Assembly (NCBI GenBank): GCA_903930745.1
Contig: CAIYZX010000516.1
Coordinates: forward strand, 1-5,987
Source of the DNA: an uncultured Chloroflexota bacterium
GTDB lineage: Bacteria > Chloroflexota > Limnocylindria > Limnocylindrales > CSP1-4
Reading direction: 5' to 3'
DNA length: 5,987 bases
In this document: in pieces, positions 1-4,996 of the stretch
Layout of the letters: every line of letters begins with the position of its first letter
Numbering within the stretch: the stretch's first letter is position 1
The notes under the pieces: generated by a model
Seen by the model: only the letters and a program-made list of their open reading frames with translations
Told to the model about the DNA's origin: nothing
The model's database searches: none
Position numbers and translations under genes: made by a program

Positions 1-579
1 ATCGTGGTCTACAACGTCCCCGGCCGCACCGGCGCCAACGTTGAGGCGGACACGTTCCTGCGCCTCACGGACCATCCCAACGTGGTGGGCGTCAAGGAGG
101 CAAGCGCCAACATCGAGCAGATCGCGGTCATCTGCCGCGACCGCCCGCGCGACGTGGCGGTCCTCTCCGGCGACGACGCGGCCACGCTCGCGCTCATGGC
201 GATGGGCGGCGACGGCGTGATCTCCGTGGCCAGCAACCAGGTCCCGGGCGAGATGAGCGCGCTCTGCCACGCGTGGCACGCGGGCGACGTCGCCGAGGCC
301 CAGCGGATCCACAACCGCCTCCTGCCGCTCATGCGCGGCAACTTCCAGGGCGCCCCCAACCCGGTGCCGGTGAAGGCCGGCATGCTGGCGATGGGCCTGC
401 TGGAGACCGATGCGCTGCGCCAGCCGATGCTGCCGCTCGCCGACGGGCCGCGCGCCCGCCTCACCGGGATCCTGGACGAGCTGGGGCTCCTGGGCGCGGC
501 CACGATGACCGAGATGGCCGAGACCGACACGCTGTCGATGCCCGAGACGCTGTCGATGGCCGCCGGGGTGGCCGCGTGA
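1..579 (+). CDS. dapA: 4-hydroxy-tetrahydrodipicolinate synthase, C-terminal part (5' truncated by window)
   Basis: DapA condenses pyruvate with L-aspartate semialdehyde in the cytoplasm, the first committed step of the lysine/diaminopimelate pathway. The frame is open from base 1, so the N-terminal ~129 residues lie upstream. Visible residue 4 is the Tyr of YNVPGRTG (E. coli Tyr133), residue 9 the Arg equivalent to Arg138, and residue 32 the Schiff-base Lys of GVKEAS (Lys161). The offset is a constant 129, so there are no gaps between them. SGDDA and GGDGVISV follow, then the NPVPVK segment. The usual enzyme is about 292 residues. This one would reach about 321, because the family domain ends near LDELGLLG and is followed by a tail of about 29 residues with a repeated TLSM. 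The stop codon overlaps the dapD start, so the genes are probably co-translated. The family call is firm. Related aldolases (N-acetylneuraminate lyase type) are unlikely given the neighbours. Confidence 0.95.
   Translation: MVVYNVPGRTGANVEADTFLRLTDHPNVVGVKEASANIEQIAVICRDRPRDVAVLSGDDAATLALMAMGGDGVISVASNQVPGEMSALCHAWHAGDVAEAQRIHNRLLPLMRGNFQGAPNPVPVKAGMLAMGLLETDALRQPMLPLADGPRARLTGILDELGLLGAATMTEMAETDTLSMPETLSMAAGVAA
529..558 (+). repeat. short in-frame direct repeat in dapA tail
   Basis: The 12-mer ACGCTGTCGATG occurs at 529-540 and again at 547-558, 18 bases apart and therefore in frame. It encodes TLSM twice, in the tail beyond the conserved DapA domain. It looks like a small slippage duplication; no function is evident. 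Confidence 0.7.
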
Positions 580-1424
580 CGGGGGCTGCCGCAGCCGCCG
601 CTTCCGCCGAGGGCTCCGAGGCGTCAACCACGGCGTCCATCCTGGACGACCTGGACGCCGGCCGCCGCCGCGCCGCAGTCCCGGACGCCACCGCTCCCGG
701 TGGCTGGCGCGCCGACCCCGAGGTGAAGGCCGCGATCCTGACCTGCTTCCGCGACCGGACCACGGCCACCTGGGAGATCGACGGCGCGTTCACGTTCCGT
801 GACCGCGTTGGGCTCCCGCTCAAGGACCTCGTCTCGTCCGAGGGCGCCACCGCGGCGCTCGAGGCGGGGCGGCCCTGGCGCGTGGTCCCCGGCGGCACCT
901 CGGTGCGCGCGGGCGTGTACCTGGGTCCCGGCGTCGTGATGATGCCGCCGTCGTTCGTGAACGTGGGCGCGTGGATCGGCGAGGACACCATGGTGGACTC
1001 GCATGTGCTGGTGGGGTCCTGCGCCCAGGTCGGCGCGCGGGTCCACCTGTCCGCGGGCGTCTCCATCGGCGGCGTCCTGGAGCCCGCCGGCGCCCGACCG
1101 GTCATCGTGGAGGACGACGCCTTCGTGGGTGCCGGCTCCTCGCTGCTCGAGGGCGTCCTGGTTGGCGCCGGCGCCGTCATCGCGGCGGGCGTCATCCTCA
1201 CCGGCACGTCGCGCCTGTACGACCTGGTCCGCGGCCGCGTCCTCACCGGCACGCTGGACGCACCGCTCGCCGTCCCGGCCGGGGCCGTCGTGGTCCCGGG
1301 CACCCGTGCCCTGGGTGGTGCGTTCGCGCAGGAGCACGGCCTCGCCGCGTCCGTGGCGATCCTCGTGAAGGACCGCGACGCCGGCACGTCCGCGCGCGTG
1401 GCCCTGGAGGACGCGCTCCGATGA
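576..1424 (+). CDS. dapD: 2,3,4,5-tetrahydropyridine-2,6-dicarboxylate N-succinyltransferase
   Basis: DapD transfers succinyl from succinyl-CoA to tetrahydrodipicolinate, giving N-succinyl-2-amino-6-ketopimelate, in the succinylase branch of diaminopimelate synthesis. The GTG at 576 overlaps the dapA stop (GTGA) and gives 282 residues, against 274 in E. coli. A weak G-rich stretch lies about 5 bases upstream. The N-terminal helical part contains LDDLDAGRRRAA and VKAAILTCFRDR. The left-handed beta-helix follows, with MMPPSFVNVGAWIGEDTMVD, VGSCAQVGARVHLS and GVSIGGVLEP. The Asp of MVD falls at residue 141, the position of the E. coli active-site Asp141. The overall match is to the E. coli-type enzyme. 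The frame is open upstream to 273, but that part is shadow of dapA and family homology begins only after the GTG. The stop overlaps the next gene's ATG. The product is cytoplasmic, and the family usually works as a trimer. Confidence 0.95.
   Translation: MTGAAAAAASAEGSEASTTASILDDLDAGRRRAAVPDATAPGGWRADPEVKAAILTCFRDRTTATWEIDGAFTFRDRVGLPLKDLVSSEGATAALEAGRPWRVVPGGTSVRAGVYLGPGVVMMPPSFVNVGAWIGEDTMVDSHVLVGSCAQVGARVHLSAGVSIGGVLEPAGARPVIVEDDAFVGAGSSLLEGVLVGAGAVIAAGVILTGTSRLYDLVRGRVLTGTLDAPLAVPAGAVVVPGTRALGGAFAQEHGLAASVAILVKDRDAGTSARVALEDALR
1406..1410 (+). promoter_or_regulatory. Shine-Dalgarno site for the lysA-position gene
   Basis: GGAGG sits 10 bases before the ATG at 1421, inside the end of dapD. 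The next in-frame ATG (1427) would be 16 bases away, so this site favours the start at 1421 that makes the ATGA overlap. Confidence 0.55.
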
Positions 1425-2803
1425 GCATGGTCCGCGAGCCGCGCCCCGAGGCGATGGCGCTCCCCGGCCCGCACCCGCGCCGTGGCCGGCCGCCGTCCCG
1501 CAACGAGATCCTGCGCAACGGGCGCCTGGGCGGCCTGGATCCGCAGACGCTCGCGGATCGCTTCGGCACGCCCGCGTACGTGTACGACCTGGACGTGGTC
1601 ACCCGCCAGGTGGCGTCCCTGCGCGCGGCCCTCCCCGCCTGCTTCGACCTCGCCTACGCCGTGAAGGCCAACCCCAACGTCGCCGTCCTGCGGCACCTGG
1701 GCTCGCTGGGCCTGGGCGCGGACGTGGCGTCCGGTGGCGAGCTGCGCCACACGGCGCGAGCGGGGATTGACCCGTCCCGTGTCGTCTTCACCGGCCCCGG
1801 CAAGCGGGACCCGGAGCTGCAGGCGGCCGTGGCCGCGGGCGTGCGCGTGGTCACCGTGGAGTCCCTGGGCGAGCTCCGCCGCCTCGCGCGGTTCGCGGAG
1901 GAGGCCGGCCGCGTCCAGCCCATCCTCATGCGCGCCGCGGTCACCGAGGCCGCTCGCCTGGAGCGCGTCCGCCTGGTGGGGGACGATGGCGCCGGCAAGT
2001 TCGGCATGGACCTCGCGGACCTGCGCATCGCGGCCGTGGAGGCCGTCGCGTCGCCCTGGCTGGACCCGCAGGGCATCCATGCCTTCGGCGCCTCCAACGT
2101 CACCGACGCCACGGCGCTCGCCTCGCACATCGAGGCCACCGTGGAGATGGGGATCGACATCGCTGCCGGGGCGGGCTTCCCCTTGCGTCTCGTGGACGCG
2201 GGCGGCGGTCTCGGGATCCCGTACCAGGTCCACGAGGACGGGCTGGACCTCACGGTCCTGCGGATCCGGCTGACGGCCCTCGCGGAGCGCCTCGCCGCCA
2301 ACCCCGCCACCGCCGAGGCGCGGATCCTCCTGGAGCCCGGCCGGTTCCTGGTGGGCCAGTGCGGCGCGTACATGGCGCGCGTCACGGAGCGCAAGTCCGT
2401 GGGCGGTCACCACGTGATCATCCTGGACGGCGGCATCCACCACGTCCTGCGGCCCGCACTGGTGGGCCAGGAGCACCGCGTCCGTGCCCTCACCGGTGCG
2501 GCGGCCGCTCCCGGGGCCGCGTCCAATGCACAGCGCTTCCCGGTGACCATCGCCGGGCCGCTCTGCTCCGGGCTGGACGTCTTCGCCCAGGGGGCCGCGA
2601 TGCCGGTCCCGGACGTGGGCGACCTCGTGGCGGTGCTGGACGTGGGCGCCTATGGGGCGACCGAGTCCATGCCGTTCTTCCTCTCCCATGCGCTCCCCGC
2701 CGAGGTGGCGATCCGCAACGGCGAGGCCTGGCTCGCGCGCCCGCGCGTGGAGCCGGACACGTGGCTGGAGTGGCAGACCGGCGAGCCCCCCACGGCCGGC
2801 TGA
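1421..2803 (+). CDS. lysA: Fold-type III PLP-dependent decarboxylase, probable diaminopimelate decarboxylase (atypical)
   Basis: By position this enzyme should decarboxylate meso-diaminopimelate to L-lysine. It has 460 residues and starts at an ATG overlapping the dapD stop. PLP-fold landmarks are Lys82 in YAVKANPN (Schiff base), GADVASGGEL, the glycine loop GGGLGIPY (residues 261-268), EPGR (305-308), Cys382...Asp386 in GPLCSGLD, and Tyr411 in GAYG. The family is firm but the subfamily is not the textbook one. Classical LysA has HIGSQ, GNNKS and CESGD; here these are AFGASN, GPGK and CSGLD, so the Glu of CESGD is replaced by Ser. From memory, GPGK, GGGLGIPY and the DGGIHH pattern resemble BtrK, siderophore and exosortase-associated decarboxylases. 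The N-terminal ~30 residues are Pro/Arg-rich and unconserved. Lysine synthesis is the favoured role because of the tight operon, but substrate specificity is an inference. Confidence 0.85.
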   Translation: MSMVREPRPEAMALPGPHPRRGRPPSRNEILRNGRLGGLDPQTLADRFGTPAYVYDLDVVTRQVASLRAALPACFDLAYAVKANPNVAVLRHLGSLGLGADVASGGELRHTARAGIDPSRVVFTGPGKRDPELQAAVAAGVRVVTVESLGELRRLARFAEEAGRVQPILMRAAVTEAARLERVRLVGDDGAGKFGMDLADLRIAAVEAVASPWLDPQGIHAFGASNVTDATALASHIEATVEMGIDIAAGAGFPLRLVDAGGGLGIPYQVHEDGLDLTVLRIRLTALAERLAANPATAEARILLEPGRFLVGQCGAYMARVTERKSVGGHHVIILDGGIHHVLRPALVGQEHRVRALTGAAAAPGAASNAQRFPVTIAGPLCSGLDVFAQGAAMPVPDVGDLVAVLDVGAYGATESMPFFLSHALPAEVAIRNGEAWLARPRVEPDTWLEWQTGEPPTAG

Positions 2804-2831
2804 GGGCGCCCCGCCGAGCGCCCGCCGCACC

Positions 2832-2848
2832 GCGCGCCCGCGGCGCGC
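2832..2848 (+). terminator. GC-only hairpin downstream of lysA, possible terminator
   Basis: Perfect 7-bp arms GCGCGCC and GGCGCGC enclose a 3-base loop, 28 bases past the lysA stop. No T tract follows, so intrinsic termination is uncertain. The structured repeat begins a few bases later and may contribute. Confidence 0.3.
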
Positions 2849-2854
2849 CCGCCC

Positions 2855-3003
2855 CAACGCACAGTTGATGAAACCGGGAACGAGCGCCGGGTACAGGGCC
2901 GTTTCGGGCGCCGCATCCGCCTTCTCGCAACTGCCAGTTGGCGAAAGCAGGAACGAGCGGCGCGTGCGGCCGGCCCGCTCCGGGTTTCATCAACCCAGAG
3001 TTG
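2855..3003. repeat. Structured 149-bp repeat, copy 1 (CAAC-N5-GTTG family)
   Basis: This copy lies between the convergent ends of lysA and the minus-strand membrane protein gene. Three 13-bp palindromes CAAC-N5-GTTG occur at 2855-2867, 2928-2940 and 2991-3003 (spacing 73 and 63). GTTGATGAAACC just inside the left end is the exact inverse of GGTTTCATCAAC at the right end (12 bp), forming a long-range stem. A central hairpin around 2921-2947 pairs CTTCTCGCAAC with GTTGGCGAAAG, with bulges. The two halves also resemble each other directly: from 2862 and from 2935, 23 of 28 bases match. Similarity to copy 2 extends to 2850-3005, with 7 differences in 156 bases and no indel. Open frames here on both strands (with an LMKPG peptide) are by-products of the palindrome. 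It could be a REP/MITE-like element, a protein-binding array or a transcription-end structure; its function is unknown. Confidence 0.85.
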
Positions 3004-3043
3004 TGGCCCCGCCCGAGACGGGCGCGCATCGGCCCGCAATGGG

Positions 3044-3634
3044 TCAGCTGGGAGTGGGGAGGGTGGTGGGCCAGTCGCCCCAGATCTCTGTGATGCCCCC
3101 CGCCGCGGAAACGTCGAACGTTGCCATCCATCCGGTCCCAACCTGCGGGCTGCCCGCAGGTGTCACATCGTCTGCCGGCAGCTGGCCGAACCCGAAGTGC
3201 TCGTCAGCCGTCGCCTCACTGAAGAAGTACAGGACCACTCGCACGCCACTGTGGCGTGCTGCAATCGCACTGGCGATGGCCCGGAGCCCAGTCTCATCCA
3301 CGGTCGGCGCGAGAGCGATGTTCATCACCACGAGGTCGTCATCGGGCGCCTCGAAGGTGGCGAGCACCTGGTAGTCGTCTCCGCAGACATCCACGCTGCA
3401 GTCCACTGCGCCTCGATCGGTGCGGAACACGGGCAGGAAGCCCGTTGCAGCGAGGACCACTCCTCCAACACTCAGCGCCAGTGCTGCTGCGAGCATGATG
3501 AGTCGCACGCTCCTCCACCTGTGGAGGGGCGTCGGCCGCGCGACGGCTCGACCGGGTGCCCAGACCGTTTCGAGCGGGGGTGTCTCGAACTGCACGGCGT
3601 CGAGGAGATCCGACAGCTCATCAGCCTGTGCCAT
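3044..3634 (-). CDS. Single-pass membrane protein, candidate anti-sigma regulator of the adjacent ECF sigma factor
   Basis: I do not recognise this family. The protein has 196 residues. A soluble N-terminal segment (1-44, starting MAQADELSDLLDAV) is followed by Arg-rich RWRSVR and one strong membrane helix at about 45-67. The remaining ~128 residues would face outside and carry Cys79 and Cys84 (DCSVDVCG). A mixed stretch with VRVVLYFFSE (131-140) and a Trp-containing C-terminal end follow. The gene comes directly after the sigma factor gene, which with the membrane topology suggests an anti-sigma or sensor partner. However, the HxxxCxxC zinc motif of many anti-sigma domains is absent. An ATG at 3652 overlaps the sigma stop (ATGA), but a strong ribosome site lies between it and the ATG at 3634, so the latter is preferred. 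The earlier start would give 202 residues. That it is a gene is well supported; its role is inference. Confidence 0.72.
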   Translation of the reverse strand: MAQADELSDLLDAVQFETPPLETVWAPGRAVARPTPLHRWRSVRLIMLAAALALSVGGVVLAATGFLPVFRTDRGAVDCSVDVCGDDYQVLATFEAPDDDLVVMNIALAPTVDETGLRAIASAIAARHSGVRVVLYFFSEATADEHFGFGQLPADDVTPAGSPQVGTGWMATFDVSAAGGITEIWGDWPTTLPTPS

Positions 3635-3641
3635 GTGCCAG

Positions 3642-3647
3642 CTCCTC
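3642..3647 (-). promoter_or_regulatory. Shine-Dalgarno site deciding the start of the membrane protein gene
   Basis: On the minus strand GAGGAG ends 7 bases before the ATG at 3634. It lies just after the ATGA at the sigma gene stop, so it favours initiation at 3634 over the overlapping ATG at 3652. Confidence 0.6.
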
Positions 3648-3648
3648 T

Positions 3649-4191
3649 TCATTCATCGGCCATCTGCCGGCGAACCCGCGCCAGCGCTCGATGGATGGCG
3701 ACGGCCACGGCCCCCGGCGTGCGTCCCACGCGCTCGGCAACCTCGCCGATCGAGAGCCCGGCGCCGAACCGGAGCGCCATGAGATCGGCGTCGCGCTGGC
3801 CAAGCTCTCGAATCGCCTGGAGGGCGGCGATGACCGTCGCCCGATCGTCGGCGCTGGTGGGTGCCACCAGGTCGTCCGGCTGCGCAGTTGCCAGCGCCGG
3901 CTGACGATGCTGGTGTCGGACCTCGTCGCGGATCGCGTTGATCCCCACCGCATACACCCACGCGTCAGCATCGCCGCGACCGGGATCAAACCGATCACGT
4001 GTGCGCCAGACCTTCTCGAGCGCTGCGCCGACAGCATCCTGTGCGTCGTCGGGGCCGAGGCGGAACCGCGCATACCCGTAGAGCCTGGGATAGTGCTGCT
4101 CGATGGCGGCCACCAGTTCTGCCTCATGCTCGGTCGCCCGGGTCTTCTCCGGCGTCACGCCCGTACGCCCAGCTGTCGCCTGTGGTTGCAC
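3649..4191 (-). CDS. ECF-type RNA polymerase sigma factor (sigma-70 family)
   Basis: This is a group 4 sigma factor that would direct RNA polymerase to a small set of promoters. The product is 180 residues, the usual ECF size. Region 2 spans about 26-97: a YPRLYGYARFRLG helix, DDAQDAVGAALEKVWR (region 2.2 type), FDPGRGDADAWVYAVGINAI and a basic RHQHR end (2.4). A linker rich in Ala and Asp follows. Region 4 spans about 120-177, with the helix-turn-helix LSIGEVAERVGRTPGAVAVA and a basic tail ARVRRQM. The usual LP before region 4.1 is replaced by LGQRD. The start is GTG at 4191, with only a weak GGGGA about 5 bases upstream; an ATG two bases upstream is out of frame and soon hits a stop. The stop overlaps a downstream ATG and the membrane protein gene follows. 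G+C is near two thirds, lower than the dap operon. Promoter targets cannot be read from the window. Confidence 0.88.
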   Translation of the reverse strand: MQPQATAGRTGVTPEKTRATEHEAELVAAIEQHYPRLYGYARFRLGPDDAQDAVGAALEKVWRTRDRFDPGRGDADAWVYAVGINAIRDEVRHQHRQPALATAQPDDLVAPTSADDRATVIAALQAIRELGQRDADLMALRFGAGLSIGEVAERVGRTPGAVAVAIHRALARVRRQMADE

Positions 4192-4581
4192 ATTGATCCC
4201 CGAGAGGTCGGCGGGGTGCTCCCAGTTCGCCGTCTGGTGATGCTGCCTCGCGCACAGCGGTCAGCTTGCCCGAGACCTCCGCGATCCTCCGCCGCAGCGA
4301 GTGGCACCGGGCCGCCAATCGTCATGGCGCGGACGACCACTGCGATTGGGACCAAAGACGGCTTCAGGATGGAGTGCAAGAAGACCCCTAGGAGGAGGAT
4401 CGCCCTCACGGCGATGCTTGACGGGCCAATCCCAGTCTGGCGGATTGAGGTGGGTACCTCGACCAGTTGGTGCATGCCAGCTACCTTGCCTCCGGCGCCC
4501 CTGGTCTTCAGGTGGCTCACGGTGCAACGTTTCGGGATTGGGGGCATGTAATGAGCCAGCAGCCCGTGGCGTATGCGGAGG
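4192..4581. other. Low-GC stretch upstream of the sigma gene, no convincing gene
   Basis: This ~390-base stretch falls to about 60% G+C in the line counted (4321-4380). It must hold the sigma operon promoter, but I cannot pick one out. The minus strand has an open frame from ATG 4547 with a hydrophobic segment (AILLLGVFLHSIL, then LVPIAVVV), and another minus frame around 4318-4240 has third positions almost all G or C and a helical look (SLRRRIAEVSGKLTAVREA). A frame switch near 4320 could join these as a decayed small membrane protein gene. No ribosome site supports the ATG at 4547 and I recognise no family, so I do not call a gene. Confidence 0.35.
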
Positions 4582-4730
4582 CGACCGACAGTCGCTGAAA
4601 CCAGGAGCGGGTGCCGGTCACAAGGCCGTTCCGGGCCCCGGTTCTGCGTTTCCGTGACCGCCAGTCGCCGAGACCAAGAGCGAGGGGCGCTCGCGGGGGC
4701 GTCGCACCGGGTTTCATGGACTCACAGTCG
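4582..4730. repeat. Structured 149-bp repeat, copy 3 (diverged, CGAC-N5-GTCG form)
   Basis: This copy is colinear with copy 2 over exactly 149 bases with no indel: 108 identical positions by hand count (about 72%). Junction palindromes sit at 4582-4594 (CGAC-N5-GTCG), 4655-4667 (TGAC-N5-GTCG) and 4718-4730 (GGAC-N5-GTCG), with the same 73/63 spacing as the other copies. Relative to copies 1 and 2, every left arm has A changed to G and every right arm has T changed to C at the matching position. The GAAACC/GGTTTC part of the outer stem is kept. It lies 21 bases before copy 2, in the same orientation. Confidence 0.8.
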
Positions 4731-4751
4731 CGCCGAGCCGCCGCGCCGCCC

Positions 4752-4900
4752 CAACGCACAGTTGATGAAACCGGGAACGAGCGCCGGGCACAGGGCCGTT
4801 TCGGGCGCCGCATCCGCCTTCTCGCAACCGCCAGTTGGCGAAAGCAGGAACGAGCGGCACCTGCGACCGGCTCGCTCCGGGTTTCATCAACTCAGAGTTG
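4752..4900. repeat. Structured 149-bp repeat, copy 2 (near-identical to copy 1)
   Basis: CAAC-N5-GTTG palindromes lie at 4752-4764, 4825-4837 and 4888-4900. Over 4747-4902 it differs from copy 1 at 7 of 156 positions, without indels and at a constant offset of 1897. The outer 12-bp stem GTTGATGAAACC/GGTTTCATCAAC is intact. A shorter relative, CAAC-GCG-GTTG, follows at 4921-4931, before the copA promoter. Because of the palindrome, both strands carry spurious open frames here. Confidence 0.85.
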
Positions 4901-4978
4901 TGACTGGAGCCAGCCGAAGGCAACGCGGTTGACCCAATCTTGAGGAACGCCGGAGGGTTCGCGGCGCAGGGGTGCGCC

Positions 4979-4984
4979 TATACT
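4979..4984 (+). promoter_or_regulatory. -10 element of copA, probably giving a leaderless transcript
   Basis: TATACT ends 10 bases before the copA ATG, so transcription would begin at or within a few bases of the start codon. A weak -35 candidate, GTTCGC (4957-4962), lies 16 bases upstream. TTGACC at 4929-4934 is too far away to pair with this box. Confidence 0.5.
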
Positions 4985-4996
4985 CCCCACTAGTAT
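4980..4996 (+). promoter_or_regulatory. Inverted repeat over the copA start, candidate CsoR-like metal-repressor operator
   Basis: ATACT at 4980-4984 and AGTAT at 4992-4996 form perfect 5-bp arms around a C-rich 7-base centre. The site covers the -10 box and runs into the ATG. AT-flanked C-rich palindromes of this shape are known as CsoR operators before copper genes; assignment to CsoR is inference and no repressor gene is visible. Confidence 0.45.

Noticed and set aside
461..2857. 798-codon open frame on the minus strand through the dap genes
   Set aside because: It is a shadow of dapD and lysA, which have clear family motifs; the minus translation is low-complexity Arg/Ala/Gly/Pro with no domain, as expected for antisense of GC-rich codons.
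2877..2906. ECF-type promoter (GGAAC ... CGTTT) inside the repeats
   Set aside because: GGAAC and CGTT are about 18 bases apart in copies 1 and 2, but GGAAC is lost in copy 3 and no gene follows in the right orientation.
2855..3003. Integron attC site or cassette array
   Set aside because: The overall look (about 150 bp, AAC/GTT ends, inverted symmetry) is suggestive, but the cores read GTTGATG, GTTGGCG and CATCAAC, not GTTRRRY/RYYYAAC, and no integrase is present.
2652..3374. Plus- and minus-strand frames sharing an LMKPG peptide at 2652-3374, 2490-3131, 4573-4932, 4517-4813 and 4714-4923
   Set aside because: The similar peptides come from the inverted nucleotide repeat read on both strands; there is no ribosome site or domain, so they are not a protein family.
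4191..4193. ATG at 4193 (minus) as start of the sigma gene
   Set aside because: It is out of frame with the sigma coding sequence and meets a stop after about a dozen codons; the in-frame start is the overlapping GTG at 4191.
3556..4551. 331-codon plus-strand frame across the sigma gene
   Set aside because: It runs antisense to the recognisable ECF sigma factor, has no family motif and extends through noncoding DNA into the upstream gap.
2855..4900. CRISPR array
   Set aside because: Repeats are too long and too few and the intervals are themselves repeated rather than unique spacers; no cas gene is seen.
4929..4934. TTGACC as the copA -35 box
   Set aside because: It ends 44 bases before the TATACT box, far outside the 16-19 base spacing; no suitable -10 lies at the right distance from it.
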